NCBI GenBank assembly: GCA_944380285.1
Contig: CALWGZ010000013.1
Span: 1-51,950, forward strand
Origin: an uncultured Christensenellaceae bacterium
Lineage (GTDB): Bacteria > Bacillota > Clostridia > Christensenellales > UBA3700
Length of the DNA stretch: 51,950 nt
Direction of reading: 5' to 3'
Shown: positions 18,914 through 27,905 of the stretch, piece after piece
Layout: each line of letters opens with the position of its first letter
Position numbering within the stretch: position 1 is the first letter of the stretch
The notes under the pieces: model-generated
What the model was told of the DNA's origin: nothing
The model's database searches: none
What the model saw: the letters and a program-made list of their open reading frames with translations, nothing else
Program-made: the position numbers and the translations under genes

Positions 18914-21195
18914 CCCTTGACCATGTCACAAAAGAATACGGCAACAAGACCGCTCTATCCGACGTTTCGCTCACCTTCCCCGACAAGGGGTTGGTGATCG
19001 TCTGCGGCGAGAGCGGCTGCGGCAAGACCACTTTGCTCAACATCGCCTCGGGCGCCGACCTGCCCTCTTTCGGCAAGGTTTTTTGGTGCGGGTGTGAGCT
19101 AAACGCGTCTAACATCGAGCAATTCCGCCGCGGCAAAGTCTCCGACGTCTATCAAGATTTCATGCTTGTCGACGAGATGTCCTGCGCCGAAAACATACTC
19201 CTTGCCGCCGAAGCGTGCGGCAAGTCTTTGTCCGACCAAGACGTCTCGGGACTGCTCGCGCGTGTGGGCTTGAACAGCGGTTTTTCCTCCAAGCGCGTCT
19301 CTCTCCTCTCCGGAGGAGAGAAGCAGCGCGTCGCGGTCGCGAGGGCTTTGGTCAAGGACGGCGCGATCATCTTTGCCGATGAGCCGACCGGCAATCTCGA
19401 CCGCAAGAACGGCGAGACGATCATGTCTCTTTTGCGCGAGATCGCCGACGAGCGCCTCGTTGTCGTCGTCAGCCACAACGAGCGCCTCAACCGAGAATAC
19501 GGTCAATATTCCGTCGTCCTCGAGGACGGCTGCGTCATCTCTTCCGATCTTCCAAAGCTCCCCTCCGCGGCGGACGAACAACAAAAACCGTTTGGGGCAA
19601 AGCCTGCTCGGCTCACCCCTAAGACGGTGATCGGGCTGGCTCGCACGGGCTATCGCAAAAACACCGTCAAGAGCGTCTTGGCGGCGATCTCTTTCATCTT
19701 CGTCTTTGCGCTGTCCGCGATCATCAACACCCTGTTCATCGCGGACCTTCCTTTCGCGCTCGCGTCCTCTCTCGACGCCGCCGCCGCAAAGAACGTGCTG
19801 GTCCGCCTTCCCTCAAATCGTGACGGCGACCCGGACGAATTTCTCGCTTTGCGCGACGACGCGTCGACCGTCGTCGGCTGGTCGGCGCCTCTTTCCTCTC
19901 TCGGCTACTCCGACCCTCCCGCCCTTTCCTCCCTCGACAATGCGATCGTATACGACCCGGAGGTAGGCGCGGACGTCGACGTCGTGTGCGGAGATTTTCC
20001 CTCCTCGCCCGACGAGATCATGATCTCTCTGTACGCCGCGGAAATTTTTCTCGATTCTCTCTGCTATTCCGACGTCGACGCGGTCGACTCTCTTGTCGGC
20101 AAGACCTTTTCTAAAACGTCTCCGGAGAAAGAGTATCGCATCTGCGGAGTCTTCGACTCTCGCGTCCCTCACGTCGATTTTATGTCTTCCGCCGTTTTTG
20201 TCGACGAAGGCTTTGCCCGTCGCGACGCTCTGTATACCGACGGAGGTTTTATCGTGTTGTTACAGTCAACGATCGACGGCGCGTCGGCAAACGTCAATAT
20301 TTTTGGCTTTGACGTCTATGCCTCGTACTCCGACGGGGTCGCGGTCCCCGGCTTCGACGAAGTCGTGTTGGGCTCCCGGGCTGCGCAGACTCTTTCTCTT
20401 TCCGTCGGGGACGTCTTCACCTTGGCGTTGTCGCCCGCTTCCTCCGCGGTCTCATCCGGCTCCATCTCGTCCGGCGGCGTCGCGTCCGATGCGGTCGAGT
20501 TCACCGTCGCCGCCGTTCTGTCCGAGACAAACGATCCCTCGCTCGACAGCGGACTGTTTTTGTCCGAAGAGCGGTTCTTTGAACGTCTCCCCTTCGCCGA
20601 ACCGAAGACCTCTCGTTCCTTCTACTTTAACTTTGCCGATGTGGGGTCGACCTACGCCGCTCTTTTGTCGCTCGAGGACGACCTGAGTTCCGTTTTCGTT
20701 TTCGAATCTTCTGCCGAGGGAGCCCTTTTCAACACCGTATTCTTGCAAAATTTGAGCGAGTTCTACAATTGCTACTTCAATCTCATTCAGGCAAAATACA
20801 TCGCCTTTTTACCTGCGGCGATCGTCTTCCTTGTGGGATTGATCTGCCTCGACGCGGCGTTCTTTTTGTTCCTGCTTTCTTCCAAGGAGAAGATGTTCGA
20901 CGCCCTGCGCGCGCTCGGATACGACAGGCGCCGAATGTTCGCGGTCATGGTCGCTCAATTGTCCGTGCTCGCCGTCGCGATCGTCGCGCTCGGGCTTACG
21001 GTCTCCGGCGTCGTCTGTCTGCTGATCAGTTCGTCTCTTGCGACGATGCCTCTTTGCAACGAATACATAATTCCCCTCGGCTGGCACGCGGGGCTGATAA
21101 CGTCGGTGGTGACCGTGGCAACGATGCTCGCCGCCGTTGCCGTCAAGGTCAAAAACATGTATTCAAGCACGATCGCGTTCCGCAAGTCTCATTGA
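18907..21195 (+). CDS. ABC transporter with fused ATPase and FtsX-like permease (first copy)
   Basis: 762 residues. Residues 1-225 are a MacB/LolD-type ATPase: Walker A GESGCGKT at 34-41, signature LSGGEKQ at 134-140, Walker B AIIFADE at 153-159, H-loop His190. A membrane segment near 258-280, a large extracytoplasmic part and three C-terminal membrane segments form an FtsX-like permease. Such mechanotransmission ABC proteins expel or sense antimicrobial peptides or act in envelope stress. The next gene is a paralogue with an almost identical ATPase but a different permease; the two may pair. The operon has a response-regulator-like operator. Confidence 0.85.
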   Translation: MLTLDHVTKEYGNKTALSDVSLTFPDKGLVIVCGESGCGKTTLLNIASGADLPSFGKVFWCGCELNASNIEQFRRGKVSDVYQDFMLVDEMSCAENILLAAEACGKSLSDQDVSGLLARVGLNSGFSSKRVSLLSGGEKQRVAVARALVKDGAIIFADEPTGNLDRKNGETIMSLLREIADERLVVVVSHNERLNREYGQYSVVLEDGCVISSDLPKLPSAADEQQKPFGAKPARLTPKTVIGLARTGYRKNTVKSVLAAISFIFVFALSAIINTLFIADLPFALASSLDAAAAKNVLVRLPSNRDGDPDEFLALRDDASTVVGWSAPLSSLGYSDPPALSSLDNAIVYDPEVGADVDVVCGDFPSSPDEIMISLYAAEIFLDSLCYSDVDAVDSLVGKTFSKTSPEKEYRICGVFDSRVPHVDFMSSAVFVDEGFARRDALYTDGGFIVLLQSTIDGASANVNIFGFDVYASYSDGVAVPGFDEVVLGSRAAQTLSLSVGDVFTLALSPASSAVSSGSISSGGVASDAVEFTVAAVLSETNDPSLDSGLFLSEERFFERLPFAEPKTSRSFYFNFADVGSTYAALLSLEDDLSSVFVFESSAEGALFNTVFLQNLSEFYNCYFNLIQAKYIAFLPAAIVFLVGLICLDAAFFLFLLSSKEKMFDALRALGYDRRRMFAVMVAQLSVLAVAIVALGLTVSGVVCLLISSSLATMPLCNEYIIPLGWHAGLITSVVTVATMLAAVAVKVKNMYSSTIAFRKSH

Positions 21196-21196
21196 T

Positions 21197-21250
21197 ATGA
21201 ACGCGCTCGTCAAACCTTACTTCTTGCTTACGGGAGGCGGCAGATGCTGA
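21197..21250 (+). CDS. Short coupling ORF before the second ABC gene
   Basis: A 17-codon frame (MNALVKPYFLLTGGGRC) starts one base after the first transporter stop and ends on a TGA overlapping the second transporter ATG by seven bases, repeating the arrangement at 18848-18913. It has no ribosome site of its own and would rely on re-initiation. Confidence 0.3.
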   Translation: MNALVKPYFLLTGGGRC

Positions 21251-23676
21251 CCCTTGAACATATCACAAAAAAATACGACGACTACGCCGCTCTGTCCGAC
21301 GTTTCGCTCACCTTCCCCGACAAGGGGTTGGTGATCGTCTGCGGCGAGAGCGGCTGCGGCAAGACCACTTTGCTCAACATCGCATCTGGCGCCGACCTGC
21401 CCTCTTTCGGCAAGGTTTTTTGGTGCGGGTGTGAGATAAACGCGTCTAACGTCGAACAATTCCGCCGCGGCAAAGTCTCCGACGTCTATCAAGATTTCAT
21501 GCTCGTCGACGAGATGTCCTGCGCCGAAAACATACGCCTTGCCGCCGAAGCGTGCGGCAAGTCTTTGTCCGACCAAGACGTCTTGACACTGCTTTCTCGC
21601 GTGGGGTTGAAAGACGAACATTTCTCCAAGCGCGTCTCTCTCCTCTCCGGCGGAGAGAAGCAGCGCGTCGCGGTCGCGAGAGCTTTGGTCAAGGACGGCG
21701 CGATCATCTTTGCCGACGAGCCGACCGGCAACCTCGACCGCAAGAACGGCGAGACGATCATGTCTCTTTTGCGCGAGATCGCCGACGAGCGCCTCGTTGT
21801 CGTCGTCAGCCACAACGAGCGCCTCAACCGAGAGTACGGTCAATATTCCGTTGTCCTCGAGGACGGCTGCGTCATCTCTTCCGATCTTCCCGAGCTCCCG
21901 TCCGCGGCGGACGAACAACAAAAACCGTTTGGGGCGAGCAAACCTCGTTTGGCGCCGAAAAGCGCATTCAAATTGGTCCGTTCGGGCTTTGAAAAGAATA
22001 GGCTCAAATGCCTCTTTACGGCGATAGCTTTTTTGTTCGTGTTCGCCCTCTCGGCTGTCTCCTACACCTTGCTCATCGCGGACTTTCCCGCTGCGCTTGC
22101 GTCCTCTCTCGACTCCGCCCGCGGCAAAAACGTCTATTTCGAACTTGCGCCGTCCGATATCGGCGACGATGAGAGCTTCCTCTCATTGCGCGACGACGCG
22201 TCGCCCGTCTGGGATTTTGGTTTGGACGCGCACGATCTCGGCTTTTTCTCCATGTTATTGCCGCTTTACCAATCGTCTCTCGACACGAACCTGTCCCGGG
22301 CGATAGAATACGACCCATCGACCGGTGCGGACGTCGACGTCGCATACGGCGATTTCCCGTCGCGGCCCGACCAAGTCATGCTGCCTGTCTATTTTGCGGA
22401 TATATTGCTGCGATCGGAGTATTACAAAAACTTTTCCTCCGCCGAGGAGCTGGTCGGCGAAACGCTTCCTCTGAGCGAAGACGACCTCTATGTCTCTTCT
22501 CTTTTGGGTCCTTCTCTGACCTTCAAAGAGGACGCGTCCTACATCGAGTTTGAGATCTCGGGCTTTTTCTCTCCCAAGCTGCCGTCCGAAGAACTCGCCG
22601 AATTGAGAGACGCGCCTGAAAATTCCGCCGATTACAACACCTATTGCACCGTCATTCAATCGTCTTTCCTCTACGATTCCGTCTTCGTCGGCAAGGGCTA
22701 CGGCGACCGCATACGCCTCTACCGCGCCGACGGTCTCTATTCCGCAATGGATCAAAGCGGCTCTATTCTTTCGGGCGTGAGCGGCTATGACGAATACGCG
22801 TCCTATGCGGCAGATCTGTCCGCGCCCAAAGACGGCGAAGCGTTGATCGGCGACGTCATGGCTGAGCGTCTCGGCTTGGCGGTAGGCGACAGTTTTTCTC
22901 TCGGATACGGAACTCTCTATTACGAGGTGGGGACAGACTCCGTCCGCGTCCCGAAGATACGCGAAAAGGGACGGTTGGAGCTGACCGTGACCGGGATCGT
23001 CTCCGAAGGAAGTTACGGCTTGCGCGACGGTGTCGTCCTGTCGCCGGGGCAACGGAGAGACAATCTCGTTATGCGCGACTGCGAGATGATAGGTTTCTTT
23101 TTCGATCTCTCGGACATGTCCGACAGCCGCTCCGCACTCCTTCAACTCGAACGCGACATCTCTTCCGTCTACTCTCCCCTCGAACTCGATTCCTCCTCGT
23201 CGGGCGATGTTTTGAGCAGAGTGGTCGCCGAAAATTCCTCCGGTCTGGCGGGTTTTTACGACTCTCTTTGCGAAAAACGCCTTTCGCTGTATCTGCCTTT
23301 GGCTCTCGTGCTGTCGCTTTGCCTTGTCACTCTCGGGGTCGCCTCTTTCTCGTTTTTGATCTCGTCCAAAGACAGGCTGTACGGCGTCCTGCGCGCGATA
23401 GGTTTCGATCGGCGCTCTCTGTTTGCGCTGATGTTCGCGTCGCTGGTCGTCCTCGTCATATGCGTCGTTGTCCTCGGTCTGTGCGTTGCGGCTATCGGTC
23501 TTTTCATCTTCAACAACTCCGCGAGCCTCCCTTTGATCGACACCGTATACCTGCCTCTCGGCTGGCATGCGGGGCTGATCGCCGCCGTCCTCACCGTTCT
23601 GTCGGCTGTCATCTCTTCGTGGCTCAAAGTTTCAAAATCGTTTTCTCGAACGATAGCGTTCAACAAGACTCATTGA
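21244..23676 (+). CDS. ABC transporter with fused ATPase and FtsX-like permease (second copy)
   Basis: 810 residues. The ATPase half (about 1-225) is nearly identical to the first copy in protein and DNA, down to long runs of shared codons, with the same Walker A, signature and Walker B. The permease half is clearly different: its extracytoplasmic part is longer and shares little sequence, though the membrane layout is the same. This points to tandem duplication followed by gene conversion of the ATPase part, or selection to keep it constant, while the sensing part diverged. A heteromeric transporter made of both proteins is likely. The gene ends at a strong terminator. Confidence 0.85.
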   Translation: MLTLEHITKKYDDYAALSDVSLTFPDKGLVIVCGESGCGKTTLLNIASGADLPSFGKVFWCGCEINASNVEQFRRGKVSDVYQDFMLVDEMSCAENIRLAAEACGKSLSDQDVLTLLSRVGLKDEHFSKRVSLLSGGEKQRVAVARALVKDGAIIFADEPTGNLDRKNGETIMSLLREIADERLVVVVSHNERLNREYGQYSVVLEDGCVISSDLPELPSAADEQQKPFGASKPRLAPKSAFKLVRSGFEKNRLKCLFTAIAFLFVFALSAVSYTLLIADFPAALASSLDSARGKNVYFELAPSDIGDDESFLSLRDDASPVWDFGLDAHDLGFFSMLLPLYQSSLDTNLSRAIEYDPSTGADVDVAYGDFPSRPDQVMLPVYFADILLRSEYYKNFSSAEELVGETLPLSEDDLYVSSLLGPSLTFKEDASYIEFEISGFFSPKLPSEELAELRDAPENSADYNTYCTVIQSSFLYDSVFVGKGYGDRIRLYRADGLYSAMDQSGSILSGVSGYDEYASYAADLSAPKDGEALIGDVMAERLGLAVGDSFSLGYGTLYYEVGTDSVRVPKIREKGRLELTVTGIVSEGSYGLRDGVVLSPGQRRDNLVMRDCEMIGFFFDLSDMSDSRSALLQLERDISSVYSPLELDSSSSGDVLSRVVAENSSGLAGFYDSLCEKRLSLYLPLALVLSLCLVTLGVASFSFLISSKDRLYGVLRAIGFDRRSLFALMFASLVVLVICVVVLGLCVAAIGLFIFNNSASLPLIDTVYLPLGWHAGLIAAVLTVLSAVISSWLKVSKSFSRTIAFNKTH

Positions 23677-23696
23677 CCTCTTTTTGAAAGAATGCA

Positions 23697-23738
23697 AAAC
23701 GCGGTTTGTGACGATCTTTCCCAAACCGCGTTTGTTTG
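23697..23738 (+). terminator. Rho-independent terminator of the ABC operon
   Basis: AAACGCGGTTTG / CAAACCGCGTTT, a perfect 12-bp stem, 20 nt after the second transporter and between convergent genes; the T/A-rich stem ends would let it act in both directions. Confidence 0.85.
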
Positions 23739-23766
23739 CTTTTCCTCTTGCCTGAGGGCTTCTTTC

Positions 23767-25137
23767 TTAATCTTCCTTTTCCTTATTCTTGTCTTCGTCG
23801 ACAGCGGACTGCTCCTCTTTGGCGGGCTGTTTGGTGACGATCATCTCGACGATACGGTGCGAGCTGACCTTTTTGACCTCGATATGCAGTCCGTCCGAAT
23901 CTATCTCGGGGGTGTCGCCGTCGTCCGGGACGGAGCTCATCACCGAGCACACATAGCCCGAGAAGGTCTCGCAGTCCTCTTTTTCCTCGTCGGGAAGGTC
24001 CATATCGAGTGCCTCTTCCACCTTTTCCATCGGCGCAAGCCCGATGATATGCCACTTGTCGTCGGCGATCTTTTCGATCGAATATTCCGACTTTTCGTCC
24101 TTGTCCGCCATGTCGCCGACCAGCAGTTCGAGCAAGTCGTTGATCGTCACGATGCCGCTCATACCGCCGTATTCGTCCAGCACAATCATAACGTGCTCTT
24201 TGGTGTCCTTCATGCGGTAGAAAAGTTCGTTCGCGGGCATGTTTTCGGGCACGAAGACCGCCTGTTGGACCGCCTTTTCCATGACGTTTTTGCGCGACTT
24301 GTCTTTGAGGCGGAAGTAGATCTTGGTGTTGAGTATACCGAGCACGTCGTCGGCGTCCTTGCCGCAGACGGGGTAATAGATGTGGCGGCTGCCGTAGACC
24401 GTCTTTTCCCACTTGGAGTCGTTCTCGCCGGTGAACACGATGTCGACGTCTTTGCGGTGGGTGCAGACCTCGCCGGCGGTGTTGTCCTTGAAGTCGAAGA
24501 CGTTTTGGATGAGTTCGCTCTCCTTCTCGTCGATCTGTCCCTTTTCGCTGCCCGCTTCCGCCATGAGGACGATGTCCTCTTCTGTGACGGTGTTGTCGTC
24601 CTCGTCCTTTTTGATGCCGAATATACGCAGCACGGCGTTGGACGACACTGTCAGCAACCACACAAGCGGAGTGAAGACGACAGACACGACTTTGAGCACG
24701 CCGGATATGCCGAGCGAATATTTTTCCGCCCACTTCATCGCGACGCGTTTGGGGACGAGCTCGCCGAACGTGATGTTGAAGAACGCGAGCACGATCGTGA
24801 TAAAGATGACACACACCGTATTGATCGCGGTGATACCGGCTGAGGACTCGATGCCTGCGGCGTTTATGATCGCCTGAGCGAGCGGTTCGGCGAAGAAGTC
24901 CGCCGCGAACGCGCTTCCGAGCAAACCCGCGAGCGTGATCGCGACCTGTATCGTCGAGAGGAACTTGGTCGGGTGGGACGTAAGAGAGATGAGCCTCTTC
25001 GCCTTTTTGTTGCCGTCGTCGGCTAATTTTTTGAGTTTGTTTTCGTTGAACGAGATGACCGCTATCTCCGCCGCCGCAAACACCGCGTTGAGGACGATAA
25101 GCACTATCTGTAAAACAATTGCCCAAAACATCGTCAT
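23767..25137 (-). CDS. CNNM/CorC-type (HlyC family) transporter
   Basis: 456 residues. An N-terminal DUF21/CNNM membrane domain (about 1-190, with FAAAEIAVISFNENKLKKL, ITLAGLLGSAFAADFFAEP and ITFGELVPKRVAMK), a CBS pair (about 215-340, ending DEYGGMSGIVTINDLLE), and a C-terminal CorC/HlyC domain (about 365-435). CNNM proteins export Mg2+, with the CBS pair binding ATP-Mg; roles in Na+ or Co2+ have been proposed for relatives. The charged C-terminus is not conserved. The gene has its own promoter and a leader that contains a terminator hairpin and a short ORF, so it is probably controlled by attenuation. Confidence 0.85.
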   Translation of the reverse strand: MTMFWAIVLQIVLIVLNAVFAAAEIAVISFNENKLKKLADDGNKKAKRLISLTSHPTKFLSTIQVAITLAGLLGSAFAADFFAEPLAQAIINAAGIESSAGITAINTVCVIFITIVLAFFNITFGELVPKRVAMKWAEKYSLGISGVLKVVSVVFTPLVWLLTVSSNAVLRIFGIKKDEDDNTVTEEDIVLMAEAGSEKGQIDEKESELIQNVFDFKDNTAGEVCTHRKDVDIVFTGENDSKWEKTVYGSRHIYYPVCGKDADDVLGILNTKIYFRLKDKSRKNVMEKAVQQAVFVPENMPANELFYRMKDTKEHVMIVLDEYGGMSGIVTINDLLELLVGDMADKDEKSEYSIEKIADDKWHIIGLAPMEKVEEALDMDLPDEEKEDCETFSGYVCSVMSSVPDDGDTPEIDSDGLHIEVKKVSSHRIVEMIVTKQPAKEEQSAVDEDKNKEKED

Positions 25138-25164
25138 TTTTTTCTTTTTTCCTGCCTTTTTCTT

Positions 25165-25278
25165 TTATTTTTTTGAACAAAAAAGCACGACCCGCTTTGG
25201 TTCGGGATCATGCTTGGATATCTGTCGTTGTTCGTTGCCCCGTCTTCTACAACTACTGCCGGGGTCCGAATCGCTCAC
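25165..25278 (-). CDS. Leader peptide upstream of the CNNM/CorC gene
   Basis: A 37-codon frame with a GTG start exactly six bases after a perfect AGGAGG. It reads MSDSDPGSSCRRRG at the start and KHDPEPKRVV later, and spans the terminator hairpin at 25179-25215, ending 25 nt before the transporter gene. Acid/proline clusters followed by arginines recall the MgtL leader of Salmonella mgtA, where such a sequence destabilises ribosomes at low Mg2+. That the transporter is a Mg2+-type exporter makes the parallel interesting, but function is inferred only. Confidence 0.5.
   Translation of the reverse strand: MSDSDPGSSCRRRGNEQRQISKHDPEPKRVVLFCSKK
25179..25215 (-). terminator. Terminator/attenuator hairpin in the CNNM/CorC leader
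   Basis: On the minus strand AGCATGATCCCG pairs with CGGGTCGTGCT around a short loop and is followed by six T's. It lies within the transcript of the transporter gene, about 40 nt before its start and inside the leader reading frame. Confidence 0.7.
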
Positions 25279-25304
25279 GGGCGTCCTCCTGTGTTTATGA
25301 TATT

Positions 25305-25333
25305 ATATTACAATAGAGTAACGGTTTTGTCAA
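25305..25333 (-). promoter_or_regulatory. Promoter of the CNNM/CorC transcript
   Basis: TTGACA (25328-25333), a 17-nt spacer and TAATAT (25305-25310) on the minus strand put the transcript start near 25298, giving a leader of about 160 nt. Confidence 0.65.
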
Positions 25334-25366
25334 TCTTTTTTTTGAGTGCGCTCAAAGCTCAAAAGG

Positions 25367-25395
25367 TTTACTCCGCTCAAATTTTGATTTATAAT
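25367..25395 (+). promoter_or_regulatory. recF promoter, leaderless geometry
   Basis: TTTACT (25367-25372), 17 nt, TATAAT (25390-25395), then six bases to the recF ATG. No ribosome site is present. Confidence 0.55.
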
Positions 25396-25401
25396 ATATC
25401 T

Positions 25402-26490
25402 ATGCGTATAGGCAAGGTGACATTGACGGATTTTCGCAACTACGCGTCTCAGACCGTGACTCTCAAAGAGGGTCTCAACGTCTTTGAGGGCGAGAACGCC
25501 AGCGGCAAGACTAATTTTGCCGAAAGTCTCTATTGCTGCGCGATAGGCAAGTCTCCGCGCACACAAAACGACAAAGAGATGATACGTTGGGGCGCGGACA
25601 GGGCGTCGGCGAGCGTCGAGGTGATCAAACAATACCGCAGCTACGAGGTACGCCTCATCATCGATTCCAAGGGCAAAAAGCGGCTCGCGATCGACGGCGT
25701 GCCCGCCTACAAGATGAGCGAGATCTTGGGCGTGCTCAACATCGTCTACTTCTCTCCCGACGAGCTCAAACTCATCAAGGAAGGACCCGCAGAGCGCCGC
25801 CGCTTTATGGACATCAGTCTTTGCCAGCAGTCCAAGCCCTACCTCTTCAATCTTCAAAAGTACAACGCGAGCCTTGCTCAGCGCAACAAACTCCTCAAAT
25901 CGGGGCTCGGCATCAACTCTCTCAAACAGACGTTGTTTGTATGGGACACACAGCTTGCCAAGCACGGCGCCTACATCACGCGCAAGCGCTACGAATTTGC
26001 CCAAAAACTCAAAACATATGCCAAAAACGCTCACCTCAAACTGTCTTGCGAAAAGGAAGAACTCGGCATTTGCCTCGAAAGTTCTCTCGACTACGACGAC
26101 ATCGAGGCGGTCGCCGAGCAATACCGCGCCGCACTCTCGGCGAATGTGGAAAAGGACATCGATCTCTCCTTTACCTCATTCGGGTGTCACCGCGACGATC
26201 TCAAGATCACTTTGAACGACATCGACGTGCGCAAATTCGGCTCGCAGGGTCAGCAGCGCAGCGCGGCTCTATCTCTCAAATTCGCCGAGATAGACCTCTT
26301 TTGCGGCGAGGTGGGCGAACTTCCGGTGCTCATCCTCGACGACGTTTTGAGCGAACTCGACGCCGCGCGCAGCCGCCGTCTCTTGGAGATGAGCGCCGAC
26401 CTGCAAACGGTGATCACCTGCACACACTTCGATGAGGACGTTCCTCACTCCTCTTTCAAGGTCAACAACGGCTGCATCCTCGAGGATTGA
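25402..26490 (+). CDS. recF: DNA replication and repair protein RecF
   Basis: 362 residues, normal length. RecF is an SMC-like ATPase that loads RecA at gaps with RecO and RecR. Walker A is GENASGKT at 30-37; FSPDELKLIKEGPAERRRFMD is the usual lid/arm region; SQGQQRSAALSLK is the signature; LILDDVLSELD is Walker B. The start is set by MRIGKVTLTDFRNY, the standard RecF opening, and lies six bases after TATAAT. It precedes dnaA here, whereas in most Firmicutes it follows dnaN. Confidence 0.95.
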   Translation: MRIGKVTLTDFRNYASQTVTLKEGLNVFEGENASGKTNFAESLYCCAIGKSPRTQNDKEMIRWGADRASASVEVIKQYRSYEVRLIIDSKGKKRLAIDGVPAYKMSEILGVLNIVYFSPDELKLIKEGPAERRRFMDISLCQQSKPYLFNLQKYNASLAQRNKLLKSGLGINSLKQTLFVWDTQLAKHGAYITRKRYEFAQKLKTYAKNAHLKLSCEKEELGICLESSLDYDDIEAVAEQYRAALSANVEKDIDLSFTSFGCHRDDLKITLNDIDVRKFGSQGQQRSAALSLKFAEIDLFCGEVGELPVLILDDVLSELDAARSRRLLEMSADLQTVITCTHFDEDVPHSSFKVNNGCILED

Positions 26491-26529
26491 TCTCTTTTTT
26501 CGCGCGCGAATATTTATTATATTATATTC

Positions 26530-26558
26530 TTGAAAAAAGTTCGCGATGATAGTATAAT
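26530..26558 (+). promoter_or_regulatory. dnaA promoter, leaderless geometry
   Basis: TTGAAA (26530-26535), a 17-nt spacer and TATAAT (26553-26558) are followed after six bases by the dnaA ATG, with no ribosome site. No DnaA box is seen in this short intergenic region, unlike dnaA promoters that are autoregulated. Confidence 0.65.
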
Positions 26559-26564
26559 ATCAGT

Positions 26565-27899
26565 ATGAACGAATGCAAGGCCATATGGAGATCTATTTTG
26601 TCGCAGCTTGAGGTCATGATCTCGACCATCAGCTTCGATCTTTGGTTCAAAGATCTCGTACCCTACACGATCGAAAACGACGTCCTCATTCTTGTCGCTC
26701 CTCTCAACAGCTTCAAGAAGGTGCCCGTTCAATACGCCGACCAGATCGAGGCGGCGATCAAGGCGAGCGGCTCCAAGGTGTCGGGCATAGAAATAATCAC
26801 CGAAAACGAGAAGGACAGTTTTGCCCCGACGGAGACTGTCGAGGACAAACCCGTCCAAGACGAAGAGAGCGTCAACGTCTTCAATCCCGACTACACTTTC
26901 GACTCATTCGTCGTCGGCGACAACAACGCTTTGGCAGTCGCCGCCGCGAAGTCGGTCGCCGAGCAGCCGGGCAAAAATCACAACCCTCTCTTCATTTACG
27001 GCGGGGTCGGTCTCGGCAAGACTCACATCATGCACGCGATCGCCAACTACATTCTCGAACATGACAAGAACGCGCACATTCTCTACGTCACGTCCGAGCA
27101 ATTTGTCAACGACTACATCGATTCGCTCAAAAACAGCGATCTCACCCTCAAATTCAGGATGAAGTACCGCGGGGTGGATGTGTTGATGATGGACGACGTC
27201 CAATTTTTGTCCGGCAAGACGGGCAGTCAGGAGTCGCTCTTCCACACCTTCAACGACCTGTACCAATTCCGCAAGCAGATCATCCTCACGTCCGACCGTC
27301 ATCCGCGCGAACTCGCCTCGCTCGAAGAGAGGCTCAAATCGCGCTTCCAGAGCGGACTCACGATCGACGTCACCAAGCCCAACATCGAGACGAGGATAGC
27401 CATCCTTCAAAAGAAGGCATATATGAAGAAGTACGACGTCTCTCAAAAGGCTGTCTTCTTCATTGCGGAGAACATCACTTCCAACATCCGCGAGCTTGAA
27501 GGCGCTCTCAACAAGGTCGTCTACTTCTGCTCTCTTTCGGGGCGCAGTACGGACGATCTCGACGCTGTCAAAGAGGCTCTCAAAGACGACATCGACATCT
27601 CGACGCACGTCCTTTCGATGGACTCTATCACCGACGCGGTATGCGCCTACTATGGCGTCAAAAAGGCGGACATCGTCGGCAAGCGCAAAAACAAACTCAT
27701 CTCCAACGCAAGGCAGATGGCGATATATTTGATCAACGACATGATAGGTGTCCCGCTGTTGACGATAGGTCAATTCTTCGGCGGGCGCGACCACACGACG
27801 ATAATGTACGCGCGCGACAAGATCACCGACGCGTCTAAGACGGACAACCTCATCAAGGCGCAGATCAACGACATCAGGAGCATGTTGGAGAAAAAATGA
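26565..27899 (+). CDS. dnaA: Chromosomal replication initiator DnaA
   Basis: 444 residues. Domain I (about 1-80) contains SFDLWFKDLVPY; domain II is a short acidic linker; the AAA+ domain has Walker A GGVGLGKT at 146-153 and Walker B VDVLMMD near 204-210, followed by DVQFLSGK; the C-terminal DNA-binding domain has GRDHTTIMYARDKI. It opens the origin by binding DnaA boxes. The coding strand is C-rich, the reverse of what is usual for this leading-strand gene. dnaN follows after 209 nt that hold several DnaA-box-like words. Confidence 0.98.
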   Translation: MNECKAIWRSILSQLEVMISTISFDLWFKDLVPYTIENDVLILVAPLNSFKKVPVQYADQIEAAIKASGSKVSGIEIITENEKDSFAPTETVEDKPVQDEESVNVFNPDYTFDSFVVGDNNALAVAAAKSVAEQPGKNHNPLFIYGGVGLGKTHIMHAIANYILEHDKNAHILYVTSEQFVNDYIDSLKNSDLTLKFRMKYRGVDVLMMDDVQFLSGKTGSQESLFHTFNDLYQFRKQIILTSDRHPRELASLEERLKSRFQSGLTIDVTKPNIETRIAILQKKAYMKKYDVSQKAVFFIAENITSNIRELEGALNKVVYFCSLSGRSTDDLDAVKEALKDDIDISTHVLSMDSITDAVCAYYGVKKADIVGKRKNKLISNARQMAIYLINDMIGVPLLTIGQFFGGRDHTTIMYARDKITDASKTDNLIKAQINDIRSMLEKK

Positions 27900-27905
27900 T
27901 ACCAT

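Noticed and set aside
25180..25300. M-box, T-box or yybP-type riboswitch before the CNNM/CorC gene
   Set aside because: The conserved words of those families are not seen in the ~115-nt leader, which also contains an ORF with a strong ribosome site. Only a covariance search could exclude them fully.
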